Source: Smittium culicis (taxonomy: Eukaryota; Kickxellomycota; Harpellomycetes; Harpellales; Legeriomycetaceae). Taken from it: a stretch of 35,611 nucleotides of DNA. Positions within the stretch are counted from its first letter, which is position 1. Each line of letters starts with the position of its first letter. Under the pieces are notes generated by a model, which had not been told where the DNA came from, searched no databases, and saw nothing but the letters and a program-made list of their open reading frames with translations. Location of the stretch: the NCBI GenBank assembly GCA_001970855.1, contig LSSN01005920.1, positions 1 through 35,611 of the forward strand, given 5' to 3'. Shown here piece by piece: positions 24,089-35,611 of the stretch. The position numbers and the translations under genes were made by a program.

Positions 24089-24681
24089 AATATAAATATA
24101 AAGTGGCCAGGAATCGAGTCTGGGACTCGTAGAATAAGCACACAGTTTCATTTCCATACAGCTCAGCTGGCCATAATGGCTAACCTGCATGATCTACCAG
24201 AGGTTACGACCATGTGCTTTTTTCTCATATTATGGGCGCTGTCGTGCGGTAGGTATCCGTGATGCGCGTAGATAACGTTTCGCGCAGTACGATCTTTAAA
24301 TATTTTTGCATAATAAATGTATTTAGCACTCATGTGCTTAATTAGTTTGACTTTATCTTACCTAAAAAATAAGAGGTTACATTATAATAGTAACTTTTAT
24401 TCATCGCAATTAAAAAATAATTTTAAACTATAATTTAAAATTTGTCTTGCTCCTAAAGGCACCAAGACTGAATTCTTTCAATATCGCTTTAATTTCGCTT
24501 TATATTCTGATTCGTGTGGATTCGCACATATATGTTTTTTCTTTCGCTTGAATTCTAATCTTTATTCGCTAATTTCGATCATAAATTATTATTTGTTACA
24601 GCACTCTACCACTGATCTACTCTCCCTTTGTTATTTTTTGAAATATATTTTATTTACATTTAGTCTGTATATGTTGGATTA
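24089..24681. other. 3' untranslated part of the chromovirus with tRNA-like segment
   Basis: Between the pol stop and the 3' LTR. 24100-24300 is clearly less AT-rich than its surroundings and contains RNA polymerase III box-like motifs on both strands; the remainder is AT-rich. No clean polypurine tract precedes the LTR at 24682, which fits decay. Confidence 0.5.
24108..24213. repeat. tRNA-derived (SINE-like) remnant, possibly two head to head
   Basis: Minus strand: a box-A-like TGGCCAGCTGAG (24173-24162) and, 53 bases on, a box-B-like GACTCGATTCC (24120-24110; consensus GGTTCGANNCC). Plus strand: TGGCCATAATGG (24168-24179) followed by GGTTACGACCA (24202-24212). The two box A motifs overlap. 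Neither strand folds into a full cloverleaf by eye, so these are at best tRNA-derived SINE pieces inserted in the element's 3' region. Confidence 0.3.
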
Positions 24682-24839
24682 TGTTAAGATTTGATTGGAT
24701 TAATTTAAATTAATAAATTCATCTAAATTACCCAATTAAATTAATTTAATTATTTAAATATGACATATTTATTAATATTATATCTCTCTAAGCCATCAAA
24801 TTTCTTTTTACTCTTAGTAAAAAATATTTGAGTCTAACA
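24682..24839 (+). repeat. 3' LTR of the chromovirus
   Basis: About 158 bp, from TGTTAAGATTTGATTGG to ...GAGTCTAACA. Its start matches the 5' LTR almost perfectly; its middle has drifted. The segment matching the self-primer of the 5' LTR reads AAGCCATCAAAT here, so the complement to the primer site has been lost in this copy. Confidence 0.7.
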
Positions 24840-26099
24840 TTAAATAAATAAAATTTATCTAATAAATTTAGAAATTAATATTATTTTGGATGAATTAATT
24901 GAAATTTTAATTATCGATTCGAAAAAATAGATTATCTCATAACTTTGAATGCGATACATTATTTGGACGGTTTAATAAAATTCGAAATTCCGATTCTATT
25001 ATAATAGTTGAAAAAATTAGTTAATATCTTACCTATGACAGATGAATGTATTTTACTATATTAGTTAATAAATTATCGAATATTAATATTAAATCAATTT
25101 TAAAATATATATTATTTTATACATTAAATGTTATTGTACGCATGTATGATATTATTTCCATTTCGCAAAGGTAAAAAAACATTAGGAAATATATAGACCG
25201 GGAATTATATGAATCCATGATTAGTATTACAATATTTAATAGTCATCAAATACCAAATTAGATTTCGATTACAAGAGATTGGATTGATTCAAAACAAGTG
25301 ATATTAGATACATCATTAGCTGTGATATGGTATTTTTTATTGATGCGTGAGTGGCGATAGTAACTGTCATAATTTTTTATTATTTCTTAAAATGGATTGT
25401 GTCCACGATTTAAACTATTGATTTTTCTAGATTAGTCACTGCATCTCATCCTATCGATCAGAGTATAATGTTAAGAATCATTGAGGATCTATTTATTCAA
25501 TTTAAAATTCTTTTTTATTACTTTTTGTTATTATTTTTTTACTAAACCTTTTCATAATCTTCGTTATATCTTAATGGTCAGCCTATTTGAATAAAATTAT
25601 CATTGCAGTTAGTATAATGTATTAATTTTTGTTTTTGGGCTTCAAATATACGACGTATATCACAATGTTGAAAAAATACACAGAATTTCAATATCCAGTT
25701 GATCTTAATAGAGAGCAGCGTTATATACAAGCCCGAACTGTCTCACAACTTCTTAAACAATTTATAATTAGAGTTATATTAATTGATGGCATCAAACTAT
25801 TTTTACAAATGATTATATAAACGTGATAAATATCTTTCTTAAACAGTCGCTCTCACTTATTTTCTGAGGTGCATTGGATATTTAAAGTGCTGATTATTTG
25901 TATAAATATTAGTAACTACAAAAATTTTTGAGATATAATATAACAACATTGTATTTCTTGGAAATTGTAGCAGATAAAACTTTGATTTTTTATAATAAAT
26001 GTACCACCACTTAGTTTTTTGTTGTAATGTTATTATTATGCCCATCTTACTGATCTTTAGATATTTAAAATGAGAGTTATCCCGGTATTGGAGACACAT
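24840..26099. other. AT-rich spacer, no gene seen
   Basis: Stops in every frame. Short frames at 25629-25820 (plus) and 26099-25857 (minus) have no recognisable content. The patch 25140-25620 is slightly less AT-rich and may hold decayed coding sequence, but no motif could be named. Confidence 0.5.
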
Positions 26100-27100
26100 T
26101 ATTACCTATTAATGCTGGGCTGACCCTCCAAACCTTCAATTTACAGTTCTTGTACTTGGAGAGCGGATAATTTCTGCTTTTGGGTCATTATATTACATCG
26201 GTTTCCTCAAGTAAATGAAGTTGATGTATTAATTGCACTCAAGATATCGGAACCCAGATCTCTGATTTCAATACTGGATTTATCATTGTCATTCCCAGCT
26301 ATTCCCGATGGGTCTTCTTGATAACTTGAGTGATTATATTGCGATCGATGCAAAATATGATTCTACCATATGAACTAACAATGTCTCGGGGCGACCTTGC
26401 ATGCAGATTGTCAGCTCATAAACCAACAATAGTAATTTCGAACCTTCATTTTAGCTTACAAAGAAACGAAATATATTCAAATCTTGAATTGTAGTAACAT
26501 AATTGTGGATAATTTCAATAAAAATTATCAATTGTGCTGTAATCCGCCCACCCAAAGCTTTTTTGATAAATTATCGATTGATTAGATATAATAGATAAGA
26601 TTACAAATTTTCGTTTTTTAAGATTCGAAATATGAAGACCTAATGTCTATATTTTACTAATATATATTATATTGAAATGTATAAATATTTTGCAGTGTAG
26701 AAATGCTACAGGATGGAATGATTTCGAAAACTATTCCACCGATATGAAATTTTGTTAGTGTTTTGAATGCTTTTTTTCGAAAAGCTAGAGTAATAAATAG
26801 CTGAAAAATCACCCAGATTATTACTGATCTGTTTAAATTAAATTTCTATCATTATTTCTAGTATTTTTATTGACTATATATTTCTCTTTTAAAACGAGAA
26901 TCTTAATTTCGGAGAATTCGGGTATAGAAGGAATCATTATTATATAAGTAAATCATCATTCAAAAAAATAAATCATATCTAAAAGTGCAAAACGATAGTT
27001 ATACTAAGCTAAGTCACTGCCTAAATATAAACTTTTGGTATTAAGCTAGAATTTTTTTTGATTTAACTTGTGCAATAAAATTTCTTTAATTAATAGTTTT
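26100..27100 (-). other. Degraded coding-like remnants downstream of the gag-like segment
   Basis: On the minus strand short coding-like pieces remain, such as SPRDIVSSYGRII (about 26393-26355), GNDNDKSSIEIRDLGSDIL (about 26300-26244) and MTQKQKLSALQVQEL (26186-26142). They are separated by AT-rich sequence (26420-27100). No reverse transcriptase, integrase or protease motif was found, so if this is a retroelement its pol is missing. Confidence 0.35.
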
Positions 27101-27770
27101 AAATAAATCCAAAGATTAAATTTGAGTTTTTACCTATTATAGCGATAGTGACAGATCTATACCGGGCATCCTATACTTATAGCTAGTTTGAATAATAATT
27201 CTTAAAGATTGACCGTTATTTCTGAACGTATTTCCATTGGGAATGCCAGCAGAATTCATATAGAGGAAACGTACGAAACTTCTGGTTTAGCGATTTTTCG
27301 ATTTAATGCGCAATATGTACTCATAAATTCGAAACTGTTATGGTGAGCTCGTTCAATCATATATTCTAATACTTGCTTGATTATTTGATTTTTTAGTATT
27401 TATCAGAGCTGTACAATTCAATAATATTTCCGTGTAAAGGAGTTCGAAGCTGCTGAAAGATTCTTATAGATTTTGTGAGGCATAACTTGTTCTATTTTCT
27501 AGAGTCATTGATTAAACCTATTAATATCCTCTACTATGTGTCGCTCGCGCTAAAAAGAATTTCAGTTTGCGTCATCGCTGTAAAAATGCCTAGTCATTCC
27601 ATATCTTTATGTGGAATATCAAAAGCATATGTTACAAGATTTATTGCTCTTTATGCCTAACTGTCAACTTTCATGATGAAATTTTAATCAAATGTAGATA
27701 CTTTAATTCTTGTAGGCACCATAGAATTTTTCTTCCTGTGAGGAGATCTATTGAAATTTTTAAACGTATC
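27100..27770 (-). pseudogene. gag-like capsid remnant, decayed
   Basis: The minus-strand reading contains MVPTRIKVSTFD-NFIMKVD (from about 27725), resembling the (L/M)P-FDG opening of Ty3-type gag capsids. After further coding-like sequence comes FEFMSTYCALNRKIAKPEV (from about 27330), then SYVSSI, a stop, and LLAFPMEIRSEITVN. The layout, a helix with Tyr and Leu followed by a short segment ending in LP/FP-E-R-E, is that of retrotransposon gag capsids (compare SVAEYAAKFTNL in the plus-strand element). One frame runs from about 27660 to 27140 with roughly ten stops. Similarity is by pattern only; the family is uncertain. Confidence 0.4.
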
Positions 27771-27999
27771 CTATAATAATTGTCAGAAATCTCAGTGACA
27801 ACCTTCAACAACAATCAATATCGCTGCACCTCATCGTAGGACTCTATTTTTCACAGATTTCATCTTCTGGAACATCTTTGGTCATCTATATTAATCATCT
27901 GATTAAAGTCTTATGGAAAAAATTTATTTCTAATTTGTTTGATTATATGCATATTTTAGATTGTTTATCTTTGATTGCAGTAGTATTGCGTTCTTTTCT

Positions 28000-30900
28000 C
28001 AAAAAAATTTTTACACCCAATTATATTCATAGATTATTTCTATTTTGTGGAATTTCTGATCCTCTGTGATATCAATCAGCTCAATATCTGAGTCAAGCCT
28101 TTATAAAAGTGTTCATACTCAATCAGTATTCGAATCAAAGGAATCTGAATTAGTAGTTTTGGATATGAATATTAAATTGCTGATATTTTCTGCACGATCT
28201 GTGAAATAGCAAGTAGATGAATGAGTCATTGGAGTTATTGACTGAATGTAGTTCCTCCATCTCACTAGCCTCCATGTATATAAAGCGATTCAGATTCAAA
28301 AACTAAAATTTTTATTGTAGATTATGTATATGATTCATCAATATTCGAAAAACTTCGCTCTCTCATTTTGGATGCTATTCAAGTAGCATAAAAATACAGA
28401 GGTCGAATTATCATATCATTCTATCGCTCCTAACTTAATATAGAGGCTAATTCCTCATTCAGTGCCTCATGACACATCTTTCGCTTGTAGTGTATAATTG
28501 AGCTGTCAATTTAGGCGAGACTATGAGCATCTCTGATGATAATTTCTGCAATATGCGATTAAAAGGCAATATCAAATACATTCACTACGACATTAAGGAT
28601 TTAATGATAATATGCAAGCATTTGTACATCTCTCTTGATCACTGATAGTCGCCATCCAACTAAGAAAGTGTTTCTATTCATTTTTAGATTCCTCGATCTC
28701 AACCCCTGGCTCGTATCTAAAACCGCTCATAGGAGAAATTATGTTACTACCTTAACTCTGCAGTCTCAGAATATTGATAGATTCAAAGATGAAGATTAGA
28801 GGGATAGGGCGCCTGTTGCCCTGATTTTGCTTGTGATAATATCGATAAAAACATTCTCGCTTGGTTGGATTTGAAGCTGCTAGTATGACTTCGAATTTTT
28901 TTTTCACTTTCCATAAAGGATTAACGTCAAATACTTTATCTTGACCCAGATTTTATGTGAACGTTATTCCAATGCGAAAATTAACGAGTCTGACTTCGAT
29001 CTCCCTCGATGTATATATCCTATGACTGATTGTAATTTTAGCATATCTATAACTGGTTCTTCCACTTTCTATGTTGTATTTAATTTTAGAAACTTTCAAG
29101 TATCGTATACTATGGGTCTATTATCTTGCTGAAGTCTCACATGTATTTTTTATTAATACGAGTCGCATTTAAGAATTGATTCTGGAAATCTTGGTTAATC
29201 AGTGACGGGTTGGCACAGAAAATTTTTTAGGGGTATATTTACTATATTAAATTAACATTTAATCCAGAAAACCACAAAAAGATATTCTAAATAAAAATTT
29301 TATAAACTAATGGTATTGGCAGTTGAGACTCTCATACTGTCAGAAATTTACTCACAGTTCAGTTTCAGGTAACATGACTATTACTTTTTCAACTTTATCT
29401 AACATATGTTTCATATACTTGAATACCTAGGCTTCACCGTCGTCTTGATAGATTGTTTCAATCTGTTTAGTTAGGATTCCATACAGGCTTCCTTATTCTC
29501 GTCAGTGGCTAGCGGGTAACTCGATTCTATAGGGTTCACTTTCGGCATGAGCTTCAAAAACTCAAAATCTTTTACTCACACACAAAATTCTAGTGCTTAT
29601 TCATCTGTCAAAGTAAATTCTACAAGCTGCTTACAAATAACATCCATACTTTAGATCTTTCTAAACAGAAAGTGCATGTCATATAGACTGCATTAACATC
29701 TATAATTCTCTGTCTGCTAATTCCTTGTACATATAATCTAGCGAGCTTGTGTGACTATTATAATCTTGTTCCACTGTTAATAGGATTTGTTCCACAAGCT
29801 TCCGTATGTTATGTACGAGTATCTGTATGTCCTTAGAAATCAATGATTAAGACATTGCAATCACTGAATGAAATATTTTTCATTCGTAGGTTCATTCAGT
29901 GACTGTACAACTGGTTGGGCAAGCAATCAAAAATTTAAAGTATTCAGCTGATTCGAAGAGATGCCGGCTGATGATATGGTGTGTAAAAGCTGTCTTGAAT
30001 TTCGACTATTTTTCTGGAGTCCTAGACTACTGGGTGAGTCTGTTGATGCATATAGTCTGTATACTAAGGTGATCACGAAGAAAAATTTTCTCCTCTTCCA
30101 ATTTCTTAATCCGATCCATATCATGCGAGCGATTCTTTTTAACCAGCTCCTTAAATTCATATAAATTTATTCCCATATATAAACTGAAAGCTTCAATCGT
30201 AACATAGATGCATGTTTAGATATTAGCGCTTATAGACCTTAGAGAGAGGTGACGATGCCCGTATATTTGTACTGATGGTACTATCTAATCTAAGATAAAT
30301 TAATGGATTAGCTTATTGCGCTGGATTTTAACTATATTTGTCATTGATGACTATTCCTGTATTCTTAATAAGAGTGAAATCTCCCACCGTTGCAGTTTTT
30401 AAATAGTTATCTGAATCATGTATAGGAACTTAAACAAGCGCACACTGTTTTCCATTCGATCAAAATGGCTTATTGCAGCCAAAAATATCGTCTAACATAT
30501 TCTTATCTGATTTTATATCAAGCTCATAAGTTCTAGCGTCAATTTTTGGAGAAAAAATACGATTTTTCAATTCTGTCCTATTTAAGAAAACTGCATTAAA
30601 ATTATCTAAATATTTCGACGTCACAGGGATGTTACCCATCACTGCTTCAATCTCCAAATTAAAAGAAGATATGAGTTAGAAAAAAACAGATCCACCGGAT
30701 CTCTATCTATGTTTTAAAGATATTTGAATTCCTCTTATTAGCAGTTAGATAACTACTATTATAGAATTTTTAGGGCACACCAACGACTAATCTATAATTA
30801 ATAGCCGCCAATTCGATATCTTTTCTATGTAATACCTTTGAATTAAGATCCACTTAAATTGATATTAATGAACCAACTGCATTTTATGGGCTAGGTATAA

Positions 30901-31190
30901 TCAGAATATTATCTATACTCGTTTCATCAGACAGATTCACCTGCATCATTTTAAAACTCTAGAATAGAACTCTATCACATTGTTCCTGTTCTTACTTACC
31001 GCAGATCTGAAGCATGCTTTCTTGTTCTTTTATGTCTCATTTCAATCCCTAGTCAGTATACCAGTGAGTATTCAGCCAGATTTGGGGCAAGTCAAGAACT
31101 TTCGAACTGTGCAAAAATTCTTTGCCACAAAAATTACAATTAAAAGTCCGAATAAATTAACTTTTAGACAATTATGTGACTCCTTTTCCG
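28000..31190 (-). pseudogene. Copy B of an unrecognised multi-segment protein gene, decayed
   Basis: A long minus-strand coding relic, broken by many stops and frameshifts but with protein-like segments throughout. In order: a C2H2-like start (C-NF-C-GKEF, first Cys at 31138); VNLSDETSIDNILIIPSP (about 30945) and VDLNSKVLHRKDIELAAINY (about 30855); the 65-codon open stretch 30657-30460 (VFLNRTELKNRIFSPKIDAR); VPIHDSDNYLKTATVGDFTL in the same frame after two stops; the coiled-coil segment KELVKKN...RIKKLEEEKIFLRDHL (about 30155-30060); SKDIQ (29837); EFTLTDE...MPKVNPIES (29620-29525); IYQDDGEA and FKYMKHMLDKVEKVIVMLPE (about 29430-29345); and further pieces down to about 28000, including FRYEPGVEIEESKNE near 28720. 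From the coil to MPK-NP it is homologous to copy A (14030-15540). I do not recognise the family. Confidence 0.5.
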
Positions 31191-31204
31191 ATAACACGCT
31201 ATAA

Positions 31205-32756
31205 GATTAAAAATTATTTTAAGTTTTAAATTCAAAGCTAATTTAAAGCGTACAAAATTATTAAGGCTTTAACTTTTTAAACTTTATAGATTATATCATT
31301 GACACTCAATATTATGAAATATTCCAATAAATAAAAAAATTTGATCAATTATATATTATTAAGACATAATATAAATAAATTCACGAATATTTTAATATTT
31401 TTCAATTACTCTCCTTTTATACTTTTGAAAACCTTGTTAAAACACTATTTCACTTAAAATCCTCAATATGTAATAACTTTTAGTCATTCTATTCATATTA
31501 ACTATTAATTAGTAATTCTATTATATGATTGTAAAATATGTTCAAAATTAAGCCTCATTATACTTTATGTTTTATATTTTAATTTATTTTAATATTTTGG
31601 ACAAAAAGTTTAATTATAATTATATAAAAATTCTGATTATTATACAGATATAAACAATAGTAAATCAATGATTAAATTCACTATATCATACATAATTGTA
31701 ATACTTAATATACAATTAAACTATTTCAGTTTCGCAACCATATGACTCAAAAATTCTTTATTCATTCTACTATAATATTGATTTGTTTTTAAAAAATTTT
31801 TTATGCTATTTTATTTCACAATCAATTTCAATACTATCAGTAATAAATAAATATAATTATTATACGAATCTATTTTGAATATGTTCAAAACATTATCTAA
31901 ATCAATGTACCTAATTCTATTTTTATTTTTTATTAATGCCTAAAATTTAAAACCTATTTAAAACCTAATAAAAAGTAGAGCAAAATATTTTGACTATTAA
32001 TACTTTAGAAACGTTTCTTAATCCAATTATTTCAATCACATATTCTTACAATTTTAATAATTATTCATGATATATAACACTTAAATCAACGTTTTAAATT
32101 AATAAATTTTATCTATCCATTACTGTTTATATATATATCACAGTATATGAAAAAAATAAACTAAATAATTGATAGAATGAGCTAGTGGCTTAATATAGAT
32201 AATTCAAATTTATCAAAATATTACCAAAACACGTGGTAAATTCACTCTATCAATATTTATGCGTTCATATACTATAATAGTAATAGAAGAAAAATATGTT
32301 CGCTACCATCACAACACTCAAAAATAAAAATTAAATATTAATATGCAACATACATTTAAATAACTTGAGCTCCAATTTTATAAAAATTTTAATCAATATA
32401 AAATCAAATATAACACAATAAAAATTACGGGGAAAATATGCTCAACGAAATATATATGTATTTTTTCAATATACATAGGACAGTTAAGTTAGATAGAAGC
32501 ATATAAAATTATTTGCAACTAAATTATAATATTATAAAGTATAAATACAGATCAATTATACTTTTTGATACCGTCATACATAATATTCTCAATATATGAT
32601 ATTAAAAAATTTAAGCCTAAAAGTTTTAATAAAACTTATAACTTTATTAAACTTATAAAATTTAAAGAAAAAAATCTTTAATAAAATTGAAATCCTTTAA
32701 AGCCTTTAAATATTTTAAATTTTATAGATTAAAATAGAAAAAATTAAATATTTAGT
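31205..32756. other. AT-rich spacer, no gene seen
   Basis: Near-pure A/T sequence with stops in every frame between the copy B relic and the LINE at 32757. No LINE ORF1 lies upstream of the LINE ORF2, which suggests a 5'-truncated insertion. Confidence 0.65.
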
Positions 32757-35611
32757 ATGGAAAATTTTAGTAATATCAAAACTGGCTACTGGATTTATCA
32801 AAGACTATGCAAAAGATAATGGATCAGAGCTATAAACGCAGTTACCGAAGCCGAATTAGACATCCTATTTCTAGCCGAGACGTGGTTCATTGACGATTAG
32901 TCTCACGCAGCCCATCCGATGTTTTTCGTTTCAACTCCAAGGATATTACCTGTTCCAGCATTTGGTAACGAGCAAGCTGGAATCGTCTGCCTTGTAACTC
33001 AAGGCATTAGAAAACAAATATCCTCAGCCTGTGTAACCAGATACACCGTAAACATCAAAATTAATGGGCGTGATATCATGGCCGTTTACTTCCCGCCTTC
33101 ATTAAGACCCGATAAAATAGCCGAACAATTACCAAACACTTCCTTATCCTTAATGATCGTAGATATCAACGCTTTCTTCGGAGTTCAATATGGAACTAAA
33201 AAAATTAGACCTTTAGCCCGCTGCAACCTGTTCCGAAAGATTTATTCTGAAAAATCTATGAATCACCTATTCCCAGATTCGCTAGGACCAACTCCTGATC
33301 ACCCTTTTGTTCACAGTTCATTGGTAGCTAGTTATTCCTTTGAAAACTATTGCCACGGTCTTTCTGACCATAAATTTATGCTTTTAAGATTAGACATTAA
33401 AATAAATTATACTTTAATAATTAATTCTGATGATTTTAAATTCAACCTTAAACCACTTTTAATCCCAGCTGTAAGGCTATATTTTATTAGTCAATACGAC
33501 TCTAATCACTACTTAATTAGTAAATCATTATTAAATCTTTACAGTTTGTCACATTATAATAGAAATATGAAAAATATTAAACTAAATCTAATTTACAACA
33601 ATTTTATTGAATATTTATATACTATTTGTGACGAAGTATTAGAGACATATTCAATTCAAAAGTCACATGAGACTAAAGACTTAAAATCTAACATTTATTA
33701 TACCAAGCTAAACAGCATTGATAACTATAATATCGCTGTAATGCTATATAAAAAGTCTCAAAAATCGACTAACCAATATAAAATTATTAACTCTTTTGAC
33801 GATAATCTTTCAGCGCTTGATGATTCAATAAATTTTTATAAATACTTGTACTCTAATACTTCAACGTGTACAAATAATAATTATACTAAATATATACCAA
33901 ATGATATATACAATTTTGAAACAGTTTAAATAAATACTTTTCACATTCTAATATTTCTAAAACTATTAATAAATACCCATCATCAAAATCTGCAGGTCCT
34001 GATCCACTACATATAAATATTTTAAAAGATCTGTCAAAATCAGAATATTTTATTAATGATTTAAGTATACTATTCAAATTTATGCTGAGGCACAGCATTA
34101 CCCCAGAATGTTGGAACACAAGCCACATTTATCCTATACCAAAACTTAAAGATAGTATTACGATTGATCAGTTCAGACCTATTGCTCTAACTCCTATGCT
34201 TAGGCGAATTTTTGAATCAATGTTTTTAGAGTATTTGAACTCATCTGTTCTATCTAAATTTCACCCACATCAAGCTGGGTTTAGACAAGGATTTTCAACT
34301 CTAACTCACTCAATTTTATCACACGATCTTTTTCATTTGAAAAGTCTAGATAAAAGGCCAAATCGAATTTTTATTGATCTAAAGCAAGCCTACGATAGGG
34401 TTGATATAAACATCCTTGTTCTTGAAGTAAAAGCCAGATCAAAATTTGATCTAATTACTAACATAATTTATACTCTGTTCACTAATTGCTACTCTACTAT
34501 AAGTATTAATGGTGCAATTTCAGATCCAATAATTAGAGATCGTGGCCTATTTCAAGGTTCAATTCTATTGCCATTTTTATTCAATGTATACATTGATGAA
34601 CTTATTTCATCATTATCTAATCAATCAATTATACCTAATGCACTGATATTTGCAGATGATATACAGCTTATTCCTAAAGATTTTAATGAAGCAAAAATAT
34701 TGATTAAAATTGTAGAAAATTGGTGCGTAAATAATGGAATGGCTATTAACGTCAAAAAATCCGGATACATTGGCCCATCAGACTGGAAACTAAATGTTGA
34801 TGGTAAAATTATACCTAAGCCTAAATCATATAAATATTTAGGCTTACCAGTAATTAACGGTGGTATATACTGGAAATCACATGTGCTAGAATGTACATCA
34901 AAGTCTAAAAACACTTTAAAATATTTACAAGTAAAAGGGAATAACAAGATTAACTCTGTTTAAATCAAACATAAGATCTCTGTGGGAATATAGCGCTCCA
35001 CTAATGTCACTATCGCTTAAAAAAAGTCAAATAGATATCATAGAATCTGCACAGCAGGAATCGCTAGCCTGGGTGATTGGGACGTCAAAAATTAAAGGAA
35101 TCATGTGCAAAAGACTAATTCGGTCACTAACAGGAATTGAGTCTGTATCTGACAGATTTGAGACTTTATTAATAAAGTTTGGAATTCATATATCAAAGTG
35201 CTCAGAAATAAATCCGCTTATAGATCTAATATCCAAAATAGAATCCAAGGATATAAAAGCTAAAAAGAGATCGCTCATAAAACAAAAAATCCACAGCTGT
35301 GACATATTCGCTATATTAAAACCAAGCATACACAAAATTGATGCCATACAAAAGTACTTTTACAACAGAAAAGTAAAATTATTATCAATAAAAAACTCAA
35401 AGTCCGACCTTATACGAAAAATATCGAAGAATAGCAGGCATCATAGATCAGCTGCAGATGTATCATTTTATATTAAAAACAAGGAGCTTTCAATACTCGC
35501 AATCAAATGGAGAACTGGTACAATATTTTACAAGAGAATTTGTAGAGTATGCAAAGAAAACTTTAAATACTCACACTTGAAAGATTGCTTTAATGTTAAA
35601 AATACAGCTGA
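32757..35611 (+). pseudogene. LINE-type ORF2: endonuclease plus reverse transcriptase, decayed, cut by window end
   Basis: Part 1 (32757-33929): an apurinic-like endonuclease with two stops (32817, 32898). It shows FLAETWF (catalytic Glu), VYFPPS, VDINAFFG (from GDFNAHxG) and the final LSDHKFML with the catalytic His. Part 2 (from about 33930, uninterrupted 34082-34963): reverse transcriptase with KSAGPDPLH, PIPK, FRPIALTPMLRRIFE, HQAGFRQGFSTL, FIDLKQAYD (Asp at 34376), GLFQGSILLPFLFN, the catalytic FADD at 34649-34660 and YKYLGLPV. Part 3 (from 34941, open to the end): C-terminal region with LWEYSAPLM and a zinc motif CX2CX7HX3C at 35541-35588. The parts are joined by frameshifts at about 33925 and at 34940 (one extra A). 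Domain order and motifs are those of APE-type non-LTR retrotransposons. Damage is light compared with the LTR element, so this copy is younger. Confidence 0.88.

Larger units (their letters stand above)
19625..24839 (+). mobile_element. Ty3/gypsy chromovirus (Tf1/sushi-like), complete layout but decayed
   Basis: A 5.2-kb LTR retrotransposon. Two LTR-like ends start with the same TGTTAAGATTT and end in CA. Between them lie, in order, gag, protease, reverse transcriptase, RNase H, integrase with DD35E, and a chromodomain. The integrase-last order defines Ty3/gypsy, and the C-terminal chromodomain defines the chromovirus branch. Stops and frameshifts are spread across all parts, so the copy is dead. 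The bases around it (CTTTC before 19625, TTTAA after 24839) do not match, so no target duplication remains. Its LTRs have diverged clearly, pointing to old age or recombination between related copies. It abuts the LINE ORF1 at 18239-19624. Confidence 0.85.

Noticed and set aside
34621..34947. 108-codon frame on the minus strand
   Set aside because: It is antisense to the LINE reverse transcriptase catalytic region.
1..35611. CRISPR arrays, bacterial operons or phage genes
   Set aside because: No regularly spaced direct repeats with unique spacers were seen, and all recognisable coding content is eukaryotic retroelement or secreted protein.

Overview
The window is eukaryotic nuclear DNA, very AT-rich (roughly four fifths A+T by eye) and mostly a gene-poor, transposon-filled desert. 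There are no operons or Shine-Dalgarno sites. The remains of a Ty3/gypsy chromovirus, two LINE-type elements and a small secreted protein with a TATA box and AATAAA signal suggest a fungus. The chromodomain polyprotein and the self-primed layout are typical of the Tf1/sushi group of fungal elements. The extreme AT content and the LINE style would fit an early-diverging lineage such as an arthropod gut fungus, but the genus is a guess.

Layout. 1-2093: AT-rich spacer with two direct copies of a GC-richer motif ending in TTAA, then a TATA box. 2094-2717: the only convincing intact gene, a 207-residue secreted protein of unrecognised family. 2718-13200: about 10.5 kb of desert with an isolated ~60 bp GC-rich island at 10690. 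13200-14030: an A-rich, strand-asymmetric stretch. 14030-15540 (minus): decayed copy A of an unrecognised coiled-coil protein, split by a ~570 bp insertion. 15540-18230: spacer with a heat-shock-element-like array near 16027.

18239-19624: decayed LINE ORF1 with an intact CCHC zinc knuckle. 19625-24839: a complete but decayed LTR retrotransposon (5' LTR, gag, protease, reverse transcriptase, RNase H, DD35E integrase, chromodomain, 3' LTR) that abuts the LINE ORF1. 26100-31190 (minus): a long decayed coding block holding copy B of the coiled-coil gene and a gag-like segment. 32757-35611: a LINE ORF2 (endonuclease plus reverse transcriptase) with two stops and two frameshifts, running off the window end.

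Most notable points: (1) a 12-base perfect complement between the inside of the 5' LTR and the bases just after it, as expected for Tf1-type self-priming, with a TATA-like box about 34 bases upstream of the predicted RNA start; (2) two independent decayed copies of a gene family I cannot name; (3) one intact secreted-protein gene standing alone in the desert, with a partial promoter-like duplication downstream.
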